Shown here piece by piece: positions 16,539 to 26,559 of a stretch of DNA of 64,000 bases (position 1 is the stretch's first letter; every line of letters starts with the position of its first letter). A program made the position numbers and the translations under genes. The stretch is taken from NCBI RefSeq assembly GCF_009708005.2, contig NZ_CP052757.1, positions 2,852,001 through 2,916,000 on the forward strand, given 5' to 3'. Source of the DNA: Cellulosimicrobium protaetiae. GTDB taxonomy: Bacteria; Actinomycetota; Actinomycetes; Actinomycetales; Cellulomonadaceae. The notes under the pieces are model-generated. The model was not told the DNA's origin, made no database searches, and was given only the letters and a program-made list of their open reading frames with translations.

Positions 16539-17488
16539 CGGGCGACCTCCGCCCCGAGCACGAGGTCCTCGGACAGCCGCGCCCCGCGCGCCCAGTCGGC
16601 CGCGGCCATGTGCTTCTTGCCCACGGGCGCGACGTCCCCGAGCCGGACGGCGTGCGTCGCGGTGCCGACCAGCACCTCCTTCTTCCCGGCACGCACCTGC
16701 CCGGGCGCGAGGTCCACGACGTCGGGGCGCGGGGTGACGGGGCCGAGCCCCAGGCGGGCGGGAGCACCGTCGGTGCCCGGGAGGGTCGTCCACGCCCCCG
16801 GGGCCGGGGTGCAACCCCGCACGAGGCGGTCGACCGCGAGCGCCGGGTGGTCCCACCGGACCTCCGCGTCGGCGGGCGTGAGCTTGGCGGCGTGGGAGAC
16901 GCCGTCGGCGGGCTGGGGCTGCGGGCGCAGGGTCCCGTCCTCGAGCGCGTCGAGCGTCGCGACGAGCAGGCCGGCCCCGGAGACCGCGAGGCGACCCAGG
17001 AGGTCGCCCGCCGTGTCGTGGGGGCGGATGGTCTCGGTCGTCGTGCCGAGCGTGGGCCCGGAGTCCAGGCCCTCCTCGATGAGGAACGTCGTGGCGCCGG
17101 TCACCTCGTCCCCGGCGATGATCGCGCGCTGCACGGGCGCGGCACCGCGCCAGGCGGGCAGGACGGAGAAGTGCAGGTTGACCCACCCGTGGCGCGGCAC
17201 GGCGAGCACGTCGGGGCGCAGGATCTCCCCGTACGCCACGACCGGGGCGGCGTCGACGTCGAGCTCGGCCAGGCGCGCGAGGAAGTCCTCGCCGCGGGGG
17301 TGGTCGGTGATCACGGGGATCCCTGCCTCCTCCGCGCGCACGCGCACGGGGCTGGGGGTCAGGCGCCGCCCCCGGCCCGACGGGGCGTCGGCGCGCGTGA
17401 GGACGGCGACGACGTCGTGTCGGGAGTCGAGGAGGGCGTCGAGGGACGGGACCGCGGTATCCGGGGTCCCCGCGAACAGCAGGCGCAT
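16535..17488 (-). CDS. fmt: Methionyl-tRNA formyltransferase
   Basis: A 317-residue enzyme that formylates initiator Met-tRNA using 10-formyl-tetrahydrofolate. It begins [16 protein letters not shown]. The catalytic Asn-His pair is in [21 protein letters not shown] by position, and the Asp is in LDSGP after [10 protein letters not shown]. The C-terminal OB-like tRNA-binding domain follows residue ~205. TAGAAT at 17496-17501 lies 7 nt before ATG 17488, so the transcript may be leaderless and may carry fmt-rsmB. Confidence 0.95.
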   Translation of the reverse strand: MRLLFAGTPDTAVPSLDALLDSRHDVVAVLTRADAPSGRGRRLTPSPVRVRAEEAGIPVITDHPRGEDFLARLAELDVDAAPVVAYGEILRPDVLAVPRHGWVNLHFSVLPAWRGAAPVQRAIIAGDEVTGATTFLIEEGLDSGPTLGTTTETIRPHDTAGDLLGRLAVSGAGLLVATLDALEDGTLRPQPQPADGVSHAAKLTPADAEVRWDHPALAVDRLVRGCTPAPGAWTTLPGTDGAPARLGLGPVTPRPDVVDLAPGQVRAGKKEVLVGTATHAVRLGDVAPVGKKHMAAADWARGARLSEDLVLGAEVAR

Positions 17489-17549
17489 GGGCCCGATTCT
17501 AGGTGCCGTGCAGGTCCCGCCCCGGGCCGTCGCGGGCGGGGTCGCCGGG

Positions 17550-17921
17550 CTACCCGAGGTCGGGGGTCTGCTCGAGCCCCGGTCCGCGCACTCTCCGCTC
17601 ACCGAGCGGCGCGTCCAGCGGGACGTCGACGCGGCGCGCGATCGCGGCCTCAGGGCACACGGCCCCCTCCCGCGGGTCCTGTGCGACCACCCGTACCGTG
17701 ATCTCGACCGTGTCGTCGCTCTCGACCACGTCGACACCCCCGTACTCCTCGCACGACGCGCCGTGCTCGACCACGATCGGCAGCACGTCCCCCGCGAGGT
17801 CCGCGTCCGGAGCGACGTGCCACCGGGCGGTCGCGGTCGATCCGCCGTCGGAGCAGGCCGCGAGCGCCGCGACCAGGACCAGGACCGCCCCCGTAAGGGT
17901 CGGCCGCCTTCCCGGGACCAT
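17550..17921 (-). CDS. Small secreted lipoprotein, unknown function
   Basis: A 123-residue protein with a lipoprotein signal peptide: basic MVPGRRP, hydrophobic core [14 protein letters not shown] and lipobox LAAC at ~20-23. The mature part contains two further cysteines ([14 protein letters not shown]) that could form a disulfide, and a [13 protein letters not shown] strand. I do not recognise the family. It lies between fmt and the HAD gene on the same strand. Confidence 0.65.
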   Translation of the reverse strand: MVPGRRPTLTGAVLVLVAALAACSDGGSTATARWHVAPDADLAGDVLPIVVEHGASCEEYGGVDVVESDDTVEITVRVVAQDPREGAVCPEAAIARRVDVPLDAPLGERRVRGPGLEQTPDLG

Positions 17922-18032
17922 GGCTCCCCTCTCAGCAGGTCTCAGGACCCGCGGAGGGATCCGCTCCCGTCAGCCCACGCACCGGGTCGAGGCCCGCACG
18001 AGTCCGGCGCGAGACATGCCCCCGGACCGCGG

Positions 18033-18698
18033 TCACCGTCGCCCCGCGACCGGGACGCCGAGGTCCCGCAGCGCGGCGCGCAGGCCGGGCGTGCCGTCGA
18101 AGAGGTGCGTGCGCAGGCCGAGCCGGGCCGCCGCGTCGATGTTCGCGGCGCTGTCGTCGGTGAAGAGCGTGCGTGCTGGGTCGAGGCCGAACCGCTCGAC
18201 CGCGAGCGCGAAGATCGCGGGGTCCGGCTTGGCCAGGCCCTCGCGCCCGGAGACGAGCACGTCGTGCATGAGCGTCGTCGCGGGCGCGGCGGGCGCGGCG
18301 TGCGGGTAGAGCTCCGCGGACCAGTTGGTCAGGCCGTACAGGCGCAGGCCGAGGTCGCGCAGCTCGCGCACGAGCGCCTCCGAGCCCTCCACGGGGCCGG
18401 TGAGCGTCGCGGGGAACTCCGCGACGTACCGGTCCAGGAGCGCCACATGGTGCGGGTGGGTGGCCTCGACGGCGGCGCGCGCGTCCGCCCACGTGGCCCC
18501 GGCGTCGCGCTCGTGGTTGAGGACGCGGAAGTCGACGTCCGCGAAGAACGCGTCGACGACCGCGCGGTCCAGCCCGGCGTAGGCGCCGTACGGGTCCCAG
18601 CCCACCAGGACGTTGCCGAAGTCGTACAGGACGGCGTCGATCGCGCGAGCCGGGGCGTCCGCGGGGGTGCCGTCGGCCGTCGGGGGATGGTGCGTCAC
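18033..18698 (-). CDS. HAD-superfamily hydrolase (subfamily IA)
   Basis: A 221-residue phosphatase. Motif I is VLYDFGNVLVGW, with the nucleophile Asp but Gly at the usual second Asp, as in YihX-like sugar phosphatases. Motif II is YGLTNWS, motif III the Lys in EGLAKPDPAIF, and motif IV LFTDDSAANIDAA. An alpha-helical cap lies between motifs I and II. The substrate is unknown. GTG 18698 overlaps the priA stop (GTGA). Confidence 0.85.
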   Translation of the reverse strand: MTHHPPTADGTPADAPARAIDAVLYDFGNVLVGWDPYGAYAGLDRAVVDAFFADVDFRVLNHERDAGATWADARAAVEATHPHHVALLDRYVAEFPATLTGPVEGSEALVRELRDLGLRLYGLTNWSAELYPHAAPAAPATTLMHDVLVSGREGLAKPDPAIFALAVERFGLDPARTLFTDDSAANIDAAARLGLRTHLFDGTPGLRAALRDLGVPVAGRR

Positions 18699-21049
18699 AG
18701 GATCTCCTTCGGGTCGAGCTCCACCCGCACGCTACCCGGCTCGCGGCGCGCCGAGCGCACGGCGAGCGACGCCGCGAGCTCGCGCGCGAGGCGCCGACCG
18801 TCGCGCACAGGCACCCGCACGACGGCTCGCACCGGTGGGGCGTCCAGCAGCCCCGCCCCCGCGCCGTCGGCGGTACCCGGGCCCGTCCCGGTGCCTGTCC
18901 CCGTACCCGGCGCACGCCCGCGCGACGGGTGCGCGGGCACCTCCACGGGTCCGAGGACGGCGTCGGGGTGCGCCAGCTCGACCCGCCCCAGCAGCGCCGC
19001 GACCGCCGGGCGGTCCCCCGTCACCGCCGCCACCCGCACGGCGGGCGGCAGGGACAGCTCGGCCCGCTCGTCGAGCTCGCGGTCCGCGAGGAGCGCCGGG
19101 TCCCAGCGTACGAGGGCGTTCGTCGGTGCCGGGGCGGCGTCGCCGACGAGCAGCACCTGCCCGCCCGCCGTCGCCGGACGCACGAGCGCCGCCGCGGCGA
19201 GCCAGCGCGCGAGCGCGTCCTGCGCGACGTCCAGCCCGACGTGCGCGGTGCTCACCGCTGCGTCGAGCAGCAGCGCGGCCGCGTACCCGCCCTCGGCGAC
19301 AGGCTCCGCGCCCGGCGTCGCGACGACCAGCGCCGGGCGCGACGAGACCGCCCCGAGCACCCCGCCGGCCGCGGCCGCGCCCGAGACCTGGACGGGCACG
19401 CCCGCGAACGCGCGTCCGAGCTCCTCCGCCGTGCGCTGCGACCCCACGCGGACCGACCGCAGCCCCGTCCAGTGGCACTCCGCGCACGACCAGCCGCCCG
19501 CGAGCGCCCCGCACCACGCGCACTGCGGCGTGGCGCCGGCTCCCGACAGCGCGAGCGGGCCGTGGCACACCGTGCAGCGCGCCGGGGTGCGGCAGCGCCC
19601 GCACGCGACGACGGGCACGTACCCGGAGCGGGGCACCTGCACCAGCACCGGCCCCTGCTCGAGCGCGGAGCGTGCCGCGCGCCACGCCGCGGTCGGGATG
19701 CGGGCCGCGGCGCCCGGCCCCTCGGCCGCGAGCTCCACCGAGGTCAGGGCGCGCACGCGCGGTGCGCGCGCCCGCACGACGTCGCGAGGCGCGGCCAGGT
19801 CGTGCGCCCAGCCCCGCGCCACGAGCGCGTGCGCCGCGACCGTGCGGCCGTGCGACCCGAGGAGGAACGCCGCCCCCTCCTGGTCGCTGCGCAACGCGAG
19901 CACCTCGCGCGCGTGCGGGTACGGGGCGCGCGGCTCGGCGAGCGTGTCCTCGCCGTCGTTCCAGCACACCACGAGGCCGAGGTCCGCGACCGGGGCGAAC
20001 GCCGCCGCCCGGGTCCCCACGACGACGCGCGCCCGCCCGTGCAGCACCGCGAGGAACCCGCGGTACCGGGGGGCCGGCCCCTCGTCGGCGGTGAGGCGCA
20101 CCACCTCGCCCCCGGTCGCCGCGTCCCAGGCGGGCAGTCCCGCGGCGTCCAGCGCGGCGCAGACCTGGTCCACGTCCCGCGCGTCCGGCACGACGACGAG
20201 CGCCCCCCGGCCGCCCGAGAGGGCCGCACGCACCGCCTCCGCGACCGCGGCGGCCCAGTGCGTCACGGGCAGCGGGTCCGCGCCCCGGCGTGCCCGCCCG
20301 GTGCCGCGCCCGCGCTCGACGGACCCGGGGGCGGGCTCCGAGCCCGACGCCGGTGCGGCCGGCGGGGCGAGCCCCGGCAGCGCGGTCCACACGGCCCGGG
20401 GGGCGCCCCCGCCCGCGACGTGCGCGAGGAACGCCGCGCCGGCGCGGTACGGGGACCACACGGAGCCGACGGACGTCGCCCCGGACCCTGCGGCCGGAGA
20501 CGCCGCGAGGTGCGCCTCGCCGGTCCCGACCCCGCCCACGAGCGGCGTGCCGCCCGCGGCGTCCCCCCCAGGTGCCGCGGCGACGGCGGCCGCGAGCGCC
20601 TGCTCGGCGCGCGCGTGGCGGGGCGGGACGGCGAGGCGGAGCACGTCCGAGAGAGTGCCGGCGTAGTGGTCCGCGACGGAGCGCGCGAGCCGCGCGACGG
20701 CGGGCGAGAGCACGGGCTCGGGCGAGACGACGCGTCGCAGCGGCAGCAGTCGGCCGTCGTGGTCGGACCGCTCGGTCCGCTCCAGGACGTACCCGTCGAC
20801 GTCCCGGCCCGCGAACCGCACCTTGACCCGGACCCCCGGCTGCGCGGCGTCGGACATCGTGGCGGGCACGAGGTAGTCGAACGCGCGGTCCAGGTGCGGC
20901 GGAGCCAGGTCGAGCGCGAGCCGGGCGACCGGCAGGTGCGCCGCGATCTCGTGGGACGCCGGCGGGGCGGGTCCGCGCCGGGACGGGACGGGCGCGACGC
21001 CGGGCAGGGTGTCCTGCACCGCCTGCGACGTGTCCTCGGGCTCGCTCAC
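18695..21049 (-). CDS. priA: PriA-like primosomal protein N', ATPase motifs degenerate
   Basis: A 784-residue PriA homolog. The N-terminal DNA-binding domain (LPVARLALDLAPPHLDRAFDY, ~45) and the zinc region with paired CxxC motifs (CGRCRTPARCTVCHG, then CAWCG and CAEC) are clear. The Walker A loop is absent (the region reads LPVTHWAAAVAEAVRAALSG), and the DEEH box is replaced (CWNDGEDTLAEP before PYPHAREVLALRS). It probably keeps structural or restart roles but not helicase activity, as known for other actinobacterial PriA. GTG 21049 is the only plausible start. Confidence 0.9.
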   Translation of the reverse strand: MSEPEDTSQAVQDTLPGVAPVPSRRGPAPPASHEIAAHLPVARLALDLAPPHLDRAFDYLVPATMSDAAQPGVRVKVRFAGRDVDGYVLERTERSDHDGRLLPLRRVVSPEPVLSPAVARLARSVADHYAGTLSDVLRLAVPPRHARAEQALAAAVAAAPGGDAAGGTPLVGGVGTGEAHLAASPAAGSGATSVGSVWSPYRAGAAFLAHVAGGGAPRAVWTALPGLAPPAAPASGSEPAPGSVERGRGTGRARRGADPLPVTHWAAAVAEAVRAALSGGRGALVVVPDARDVDQVCAALDAAGLPAWDAATGGEVVRLTADEGPAPRYRGFLAVLHGRARVVVGTRAAAFAPVADLGLVVCWNDGEDTLAEPRAPYPHAREVLALRSDQEGAAFLLGSHGRTVAAHALVARGWAHDLAAPRDVVRARAPRVRALTSVELAAEGPGAAARIPTAAWRAARSALEQGPVLVQVPRSGYVPVVACGRCRTPARCTVCHGPLALSGAGATPQCAWCGALAGGWSCAECHWTGLRSVRVGSQRTAEELGRAFAGVPVQVSGAAAAGGVLGAVSSRPALVVATPGAEPVAEGGYAAALLLDAAVSTAHVGLDVAQDALARWLAAAALVRPATAGGQVLLVGDAAPAPTNALVRWDPALLADRELDERAELSLPPAVRVAAVTGDRPAVAALLGRVELAHPDAVLGPVEVPAHPSRGRAPGTGTGTGTGPGTADGAGAGLLDAPPVRAVVRVPVRDGRRLARELAASLAVRSARREPGSVRVELDPKEIL

Positions 21050-21104
21050 GACGTCATCGAACCACGCACCGCCGTCACGACCGGGCGAGGCCCCACCGGG
21101 CTCG

Positions 21105-22301
21105 TCACACCTGGGACTGCAGGTCCGCGACGCGGTCCGTGCGCTCCCACGTGAACTGCTCGAGCTCGCGCCCGAAGTGCCCGTACGCGGCGGTCGCGGC
21201 GTAGATGGGGCGCAGGAGGTCCAGGTCGCGGATGATCGCCGCGGGACGCAGGTCGAAGACCTCGCGGATCGCGGCGGTGATGCGCTCGACCGGCACCTTC
21301 TCCGTGCCGAACGTCTCGACGTACAGGCCCACGGGGTGGGCCTTGCCGATCGCGTACGCGACCTGCACCTCGCAGCGGCGCGCGAGGCCCGCCGCGACGA
21401 CGTTCTTCGCGACCCAGCGCGTCGCGTACGCGGCGGAGCGGTCCACCTTCGACGGGTCCTTGCCCGAGAACGCGCCGCCACCGTGGCGGGCCATGCCACC
21501 GTACGTGTCGACGATGATCTTGCGGCCCGTCAGGCCGGCGTCGCCCTGCGGCCCGCCGACGACGAACGTCCCCGTCGGGTTGACGAACAGTCGGGTCGCG
21601 CTCGAGTCCAGGTCCACGCCCGCGGCCTCCAGGACCGGCGCGACGACGTCGTCCGCGACGAGACGGTGCAGCACGTCCTGACGCACGTCCGGGTCGTGCT
21701 GCGTGGACAGGACGACCGTGTCGAGCGTGACCGCACGGTCGCCGTCGTACCCGATGGTGACCTGCGTCTTGCCGTCGGGGCGCAGCCCGGGCACCGTCCC
21801 GTCGCGGCGGACGAGCGCGAGGCGCTCCGCGAGGCGGTGCGCGAGCCACACGGGCAGCGGCATGAGGCTCGGGGTGTCGTCGCTCGCGTACCCGAACATC
21901 AGGCCCTGGTCGCCCGCGCCCTGCGCGTCGAGCGGGTCGTGGTCGCCCTGGTCGTCGCGCTCCTCGAGGCTCTTGTCGACGCCCTGCGCGATGTCGGGCG
22001 ACTGCTGCCCGATCGACACCGAGATGCCGCACGAGTCGGCGTCGAACCCGATGGACGAGGACGTGTACCCGATGCGGCGCACGACGTCGCGCACGATCTG
22101 CGGGATCTCGACGTACGCGTCGGTGGTCACCTCGCCCGCGACGTGCACGAGGCCCGTGGTGACCATGGTCTCGACCGCCACGCGGGACGTCGGGTCCTGC
22201 GCCAGGAGCGCGTCGAGGATGGAGTCGGAGATCTGGTCGCAGACCTTGTCCGGATGCCCCTCGGTGACGGACTCGGACGTGAACAGACGAAGATCTACCA
22301 T
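21105..22301 (-). CDS. metK: S-adenosylmethionine synthetase
   Basis: A 398-residue enzyme making SAM from methionine and ATP. Motifs: [43 protein letters not shown] (GYAxxET type), [18 protein letters not shown] and [17 protein letters not shown] 22301 is preceded at 7 nt by TAGGCT (22309-22314), pointing to a leaderless mRNA. No SAM riboswitch is visible. A short Asp/Gly stretch ([18 protein letters not shown]) near residue 120 is usual for actinobacterial MetK. Confidence 0.97.
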   Translation of the reverse strand: MVDLRLFTSESVTEGHPDKVCDQISDSILDALLAQDPTSRVAVETMVTTGLVHVAGEVTTDAYVEIPQIVRDVVRRIGYTSSSIGFDADSCGISVSIGQQSPDIAQGVDKSLEERDDQGDHDPLDAQGAGDQGLMFGYASDDTPSLMPLPVWLAHRLAERLALVRRDGTVPGLRPDGKTQVTIGYDGDRAVTLDTVVLSTQHDPDVRQDVLHRLVADDVVAPVLEAAGVDLDSSATRLFVNPTGTFVVGGPQGDAGLTGRKIIVDTYGGMARHGGGAFSGKDPSKVDRSAAYATRWVAKNVVAAGLARRCEVQVAYAIGKAHPVGLYVETFGTEKVPVERITAAIREVFDLRPAAIIRDLDLLRPIYAATAAYGHFGRELEQFTWERTDRVADLQSQV

Positions 22302-22359
22302 GCCGCACAGCCTACTGTCCCGAGGCGTGGGCGTCGGCATCCGGTAGGCGAGACGCGGC

Positions 22360-23643
22360 TCACTCGGCCGGCACGGCTCCGGCGTCCGCCCGGTCCGCCG
22401 CGAGACGCGCGACGACGTCCCACACCGCGTCCGCCACCGCGCGCTTGGAGCCGCTCGCCGTCACGACGACCTCGCCCGCGCCGTCGACCACCGTCACGTC
22501 GTTCGCGTCGACGCCGAAGCCGCGCCCCTCACCCACCGCGTTCACGACGAGCAGGTCGGCGCCCTTGCGGCGCGCCTTGGCCCGACCGTGGTCGAGCACC
22601 GAGCCGTCCGCGTCCCCCGTCTCCGCGGCGAACCCCACGACCACCTGGCCGGCGCGGAGCCGGTCGTGCGCGAGCTCGGCGAGCACGTCCGGGTTCTCGA
22701 CGAGCGCGATCGGCTCGGGCCCGCGGCCGGGCACCTTCTTGATCTTCGCCCCGGGCGCGTGCACCGGTCGGAAGTCCGCGACCGCCGCGGCCATCACGAC
22801 GACGTCCGCCGACGCCGCGGCGGCGCGCACCGCCTCGCGCAGCTGGGCAGTCGTCTCGACCGCGACGACCTCGCCCAGACCGGCACCCGGCACCTGAGCG
22901 GCGACGTCCGGGGCGAGGTTCGCGGCGACGAGCGTGACGTGCGCGCCCCGCGCCCGAGCCGCCCGGGCGAGCTCGACCCCCTGACGGCCGCTCGACCGGT
23001 TGCCGATGAAGCGCACCGGGTCGATCGGCTCGCGCGTGCCGCCCGCCGACACCACGACGCGTCGGCCCGCGAGGTCGCGCCCCGCGACGTCGTCCTCGAC
23101 GCGTGAACCGTCGCCGGAGCCCTCCGCGACGGCCAGCGCGACGCGCGCGATGTCGTCGGGCTCGGGCAGGCGGCCCGGGCCCGTGTCGGCGCCCGTCAGG
23201 CGGCCCGACGCCGGCTCGATCACGTGCACGCCGCGCTCTCGCAGCGTCGCCACGTTCGCGCGCGTGGCCGGGTGCTCCCACATCTCGGTGTGCATCGCGG
23301 GCGCCATCACGACCGGGCAGCGCGCGGTCAGCAGCGTCGAGGTGAGCAGGTCGTCCGCCCGACCCGACGCCGCCCGCGCGAGCAGGTCCGCGGTCGCGGG
23401 CGCCACGACGACGAGGTCCGCGCCCTGGCCCAGCGCGACGTGCGGCACGTGCTCGACGTCCTCGAACACCTGGTCCGTCGCGGGCTCTCCCGACAGCGCC
23501 TCCCACGTGGGCGCGCCCACGAACCGCAGCGCCGACGCCGTCGGCACCACGCGTACCCGATGGCCCTGCTCGCGCAGCAGCCGCAGCAGCAGCACGGCCT
23601 TGTACGCCGCGACCCCGCCGCTCACCCCGAGCACGATCCGCAT
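22360..23643 (-). CDS. coaBC: Bifunctional phosphopantothenoylcysteine decarboxylase/synthetase
   Basis: A 427-residue coenzyme A biosynthesis enzyme. The N-terminal CoaC flavoprotein has [13 protein letters not shown] and catalytic PAMHTEMW. The C-terminal CoaB has [25 protein letters not shown] and the lysine segment [17 protein letters not shown] lies just before ATG 23643. The neighbouring metK-coaBC-rpoZ-gmk-mihF run is widespread in actinobacteria. Confidence 0.95.
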   Translation of the reverse strand: MRIVLGVSGGVAAYKAVLLLRLLREQGHRVRVVPTASALRFVGAPTWEALSGEPATDQVFEDVEHVPHVALGQGADLVVVAPATADLLARAASGRADDLLTSTLLTARCPVVMAPAMHTEMWEHPATRANVATLRERGVHVIEPASGRLTGADTGPGRLPEPDDIARVALAVAEGSGDGSRVEDDVAGRDLAGRRVVVSAGGTREPIDPVRFIGNRSSGRQGVELARAARARGAHVTLVAANLAPDVAAQVPGAGLGEVVAVETTAQLREAVRAAAASADVVVMAAAVADFRPVHAPGAKIKKVPGRGPEPIALVENPDVLAELAHDRLRAGQVVVGFAAETGDADGSVLDHGRAKARRKGADLLVVNAVGEGRGFGVDANDVTVVDGAGEVVVTASGSKRAVADAVWDVVARLAADRADAGAVPAE

Positions 23644-23737
23644 GTCGCTCCTCCCGCCGGTCCGGCCTGGCACCGCGCCCACCGTCCGTGGACGCACGAA
23701 CGCCGCGCCCTCCGGGTGGAGGTGCGCGGCGTGCGGC

Positions 23738-24016
23738 TCAGGCCTCGGGCGCCTCGTCGGGCTCGGCCTCGATCGTCAGCAGGCCCGCGTTGATCTCGCG
23801 CATCGCGATGGACAGCGGCTTCTCCTGGTTGCGCGTCTCGAGCAGCGGCCCGACGTTCTCCAGCAGACCCTCGCTGAGCTGCGAGTAGTACGCGTTGATC
23901 TGGCGCGCGCGCTTGGCCGAGTAGATGACGAGCGCGTACTTCGAGTCGACGTGCTCCAGCAGGTCGTCGATCGGCGGGTCGGTGATGCCCTCGGGGGCGG
24001 CGACGGTTCCGGACAC
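23738..24016 (-). CDS. rpoZ: RNA polymerase omega subunit
   Basis: A 92-residue subunit that helps fold and assemble RNA polymerase. The sequence [20 protein letters not shown] and then [16 protein letters not shown] is the actinobacterial omega signature. The C-terminus ([18 protein letters not shown]) is complete. GTG 24016 gives the usual length. The 176 bp upstream, between it and gmk, shows no recognisable element. Confidence 0.95.
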   Translation of the reverse strand: MSGTVAAPEGITDPPIDDLLEHVDSKYALVIYSAKRARQINAYYSQLSEGLLENVGPLLETRNQEKPLSIAMREINAGLLTIEAEPDEAPEA

Positions 24017-24192
24017 AGTTCGCTCCGTGGGTTCAAGGGTCTGCAGCCGGGCTGCAGCTGGTCGATGGCGGTGGCGCGCCGACCGCTCCGTCCGGGGCCT
24101 GGGCGGGCACGGCCCCGAGCCGTCGCCGGGTCCGCGGACCGGGCCTGCGGCCCACCGGGGAGCGGGCCCGCGCGCGGGCACCGCAGGACAGT

Positions 24193-24843
24193 CTACTCGC
24201 TGTGGTGCTCGACGTGCCCGGCCGGCGCGGCACCGACGGCCTGCGCGGTGCCACCGGCCGTGTCGGGCACCGGCCGCGGCTCGAGACCCATGACGCGCAC
24301 CAGCTCGTCCGTCGCGCGGTGCACCTCGTCGTTGACGATGACGTGGTCGAACTCCGACTCGGCCGCGAGCTCGACCCGCGCCGTCGTCAGCCGACGCTCC
24401 CGCTCCTCGGCGTCCTCCGTGCCGCGGCCCACGAGCCGGCGCACCAGCTCGTCCCAGCTCGGCGGGGCGAGGAACACGAACCGCGCCTCCGGCATCGAGG
24501 CGCGCACCTGACGCGCCCCCTGGAGGTCGATCTCCAGGAGGGCCGGCACGCCCGCGGCGAGCTTCTCCTCGACCGCGCGCCGGGGCGTGCCATAGCTGTT
24601 GCGACCGTGCACCACCGCCCACTCGAGCAGCTCGCGCTCCGCGACCATGCGGGCGAACTCGTCCGAGCCGACGAACAGGTAGTGGACGCCGTCCACCTCA
24701 CCCGGCCGCGGGTCGCGCGTCGTCGCGGACACCGACAGCCACACCTCCGGGTACCGCGCCCGGATGTCCGCCGACACGGTCCCCTTCCCCACGGCGGTCG
24801 GGCCGGCCAGGACGGTCAGGCGGGCGGGGCTGGGTGAGACCAC
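24193..24843 (-). CDS. gmk: Guanylate kinase
   Basis: This enzyme phosphorylates GMP to GDP. The P-loop is [31 protein letters not shown] and [16 protein letters not shown] bind GMP, and [13 protein letters not shown] is the Walker B region. The start is uncertain. GTG 24843 gives a normal 216-residue protein; in-frame TTG 24912 (touching the mihF stop) and GTG 24960 (inside mihF) would add low-complexity residues. The C-terminal ~35 residues are a Pro/Ala/Gly tail. Confidence 0.93.
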   Translation of the reverse strand: MVSPSPARLTVLAGPTAVGKGTVSADIRARYPEVWLSVSATTRDPRPGEVDGVHYLFVGSDEFARMVAERELLEWAVVHGRNSYGTPRRAVEEKLAAGVPALLEIDLQGARQVRASMPEARFVFLAPPSWDELVRRLVGRGTEDAEERERRLTTARVELAAESEFDHVIVNDEVHRATDELVRVMGLEPRPVPDTAGGTAQAVGAAPAGHVEHHSE

Positions 24844-24904
24844 CGGCGCCGACGTCCCCTCGGTGGGGGCGTGCGGCGTCGGGTCGGACGGGTGCGCGGA
24901 AATG

Positions 24905-25216
24905 TCAGCCAAACCTCTCGATGAGGGCCGCGGACTGGTGGGGGCCGAGGCCGCGGACACGACGTGTCTCGGCGATCCCGATCTCCTCCATGATCGCCCG
25001 AGCCTTCACCTTACCCACGCCGGGCAGGGACTCCAGCAACGAGACCACCTTGAGCTTGCCGATCATGTCGTCCGTCTGCCCGCGCTCGATGACCTCCTTC
25101 AGGGAGCCCTGGGAGTACTTCAGCCTGTTCTTCACCTCGGCGCGCACGCGTCGGGCCTCTGCGGCCTTCTCGAGCGCCGCCGCGCGCTGTTCTGGGGTCA
25201 GGGGTGGAAGTGCCAC
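24905..25216 (-). CDS. mihF: Actinobacterial integration host factor MihF
   Basis: A 103-residue nucleoid-associated protein unrelated to enteric IHF. It has a long N-terminal helix ([20 protein letters not shown]), then the DNA-binding helix-two-turn-helix [20 protein letters not shown] and ends [19 protein letters not shown] 25216 is chosen because AGGTGA lies 6 nt upstream; an earlier in-frame GTG at 25225 overlaps that site. A good promoter lies about 120 bp upstream. Confidence 0.95.
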   Translation of the reverse strand: MALPPLTPEQRAAALEKAAEARRVRAEVKNRLKYSQGSLKEVIERGQTDDMIGKLKVVSLLESLPGVGKVKARAIMEEIGIAETRRVRGLGPHQSAALIERFG

Positions 25217-25290
25217 GCAAGTCACCTACTCGTCGTCAGGCGGATGGGCCCACTCAGTCGTCCCGACCAACCTCGACGAGGAGCCCTAAT

Positions 25291-25369
25291 CGGGTGAATC
25301 ACCCGGGCGACCTGCGCCGACGCACGGAGCCGACCCCTCGAAAGTAGCGATCCTCGACCGATCGGGCAA
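25291..25369 (-). promoter_or_regulatory. mihF promoter and leader palindrome
   Basis: On the minus strand TTGCCC (25369-25364), a 17-bp spacer and TACTTT (25346-25341) make a good sigma-70-type promoter with a start near 25334. Its leader carries CGGGTGA/TCACCCG (25291-25305), a 7-bp palindrome with a single central base that could be an operator or hairpin. Confidence 0.6.
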
Positions 25370-25413
25370 CGACTGGACAGGGCGCGTCGCGCGCCGTCGG
25401 CCCCCCGAGGAGA

Positions 25414-25432
25414 CCTCGACGAGAGGTCGAGG
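25414..25432 (-). terminator. Weak hairpin after the tyrosine phosphatase gene
   Basis: CCTCGAC/GTCGAGG with a 5-nt loop lies 64 bp beyond the phosphatase stop and upstream of the mihF promoter, in the right place to separate the two transcripts. Confidence 0.35.
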
Positions 25433-25496
25433 AGGAGGAGAGGGACCGTGGGCGGGACGTCGCGGGCAGCGGCGGAGGTCACCTCGGGAGCGAGGA

Positions 25497-26393
25497 TCAG
25501 GACGCCACGAGGCGTGCCACGAGCGCGTCACGCACGGCGGCCGTCACCCCGCACGCGACGAGATAGCCGTCGACGCTCCCGTGCTCGGCGGCGGCGAGCG
25601 CCCACGCGGCCTCCAGGTACTCCGGCTCCACCGTGAGCACCGGGGCCAGGGCATCCGGGGACAAACCGGGGATCGGGGGGACGAGCGCCGCGAGGCCGCC
25701 CACGGCCGAACGGCTCGCGAGGTACTCGGCGAGGCGGTCCTCCTCGGCGACGCCCGCCACGTACTGGGCGAGGGCGACCACCCACCCCGTGCGGTCCTTG
25801 CCCGCCGAGCAGTGCACGACCGCGGTCCCCTCGGACGACGCGACCTCGCCGAGCACACGCCCGACCGTCGCACGGATGCCGGGGTCCTGGACGAACGTCG
25901 CGTAGACGCCGTGCATCATGCGGCGTGCGACGGCAGCCGGGTCGTCCGCCGACAGCAGGCCCGCGACCAGTGCCGCGGGGTCTGCCGACGCTCCCCCGGT
26001 ACCGCCACCGGCCCCCAGACCCTGCGCGGGGTCCATGCCGCGGCGCAGCACCCGGACGCCGCCCGGCACCGCGTCCGCGCCGTCGCGCTCGACCTCGTCG
26101 TCCCCGCGCAGATCGAGCACCGTCGTCACCCCGAGGTCGCCGAGCGCCGCCTGGCCCGCCGGGGTCAGGCGCGACAGGCTCGCCGTCCGCAGGAGCACGC
26201 CCGTGCGCAGGGGCTCCGCGCTCCCCGCCGGGACCGCCCGGCCTCCGACGTCGCGCGCGTTCCACGTGCCCGGGACGTCGAGCGCCCCCGGCACCGCGCC
26301 CCCCTCCGGTACGGGCACGGCTCGGGTCGCGTCGCCCTGCTCGGGCCCGTCGGAGGCGCTCGGGACGTCGCGAGAGGTGTCGTGGGAGCTCAT
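25497..26393 (-). CDS. Tyrosine-protein phosphatase (Y_phosphatase3/PtpB-like)
   Basis: A 298-residue phosphatase. WNARDVGGRAVP (~44) and LRTASLSRLT (~68) are the conserved N-terminal strands. VLDLRGDDEVERDG (~92) follows, and the P-loop HCSAGKDRTG (C195, R201) is the HCx5R active site. This is the family of mycobacterial PtpB and lipid/tyrosine phosphatases; the substrate is unknown. ATG 26393 is preferred over upstream in-frame starts. The first ~38 residues are low-complexity. Confidence 0.87.
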   Translation of the reverse strand: MSSHDTSRDVPSASDGPEQGDATRAVPVPEGGAVPGALDVPGTWNARDVGGRAVPAGSAEPLRTGVLLRTASLSRLTPAGQAALGDLGVTTVLDLRGDDEVERDGADAVPGGVRVLRRGMDPAQGLGAGGGTGGASADPAALVAGLLSADDPAAVARRMMHGVYATFVQDPGIRATVGRVLGEVASSEGTAVVHCSAGKDRTGWVVALAQYVAGVAEEDRLAEYLASRSAVGGLAALVPPIPGLSPDALAPVLTVEPEYLEAAWALAAAEHGSVDGYLVACGVTAAVRDALVARLVAS

Positions 26394-26559
26394 GGGCGCA
26401 GTCTCGCACGGGCACGTCCGTGAGCGGTCGCCCGGGCGCACGAACGCCGCGCCCCGCGTCAGGGAGAACGCCACGACGGCACGGACGGGGGCGCGGCGCC
26501 GCCCCGACGTCGGGGCCGGCACCCGCAGGTGCCGGCCCCGACGTCCGGGTCGCGGGTGC

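Noticed and set aside
14841-20666. A 1941-codon open frame on the plus strand
   Set aside because: It lies antisense to rsmB, fmt, the lipoprotein, the HAD gene and priA, has low-complexity composition and no family motifs; long antisense frames are expected at this GC content.
22302-22359. A SAM riboswitch before metK
   Set aside because: Only 58 bp to the coaBC side, no aptamer features, and the promoter appears leaderless.
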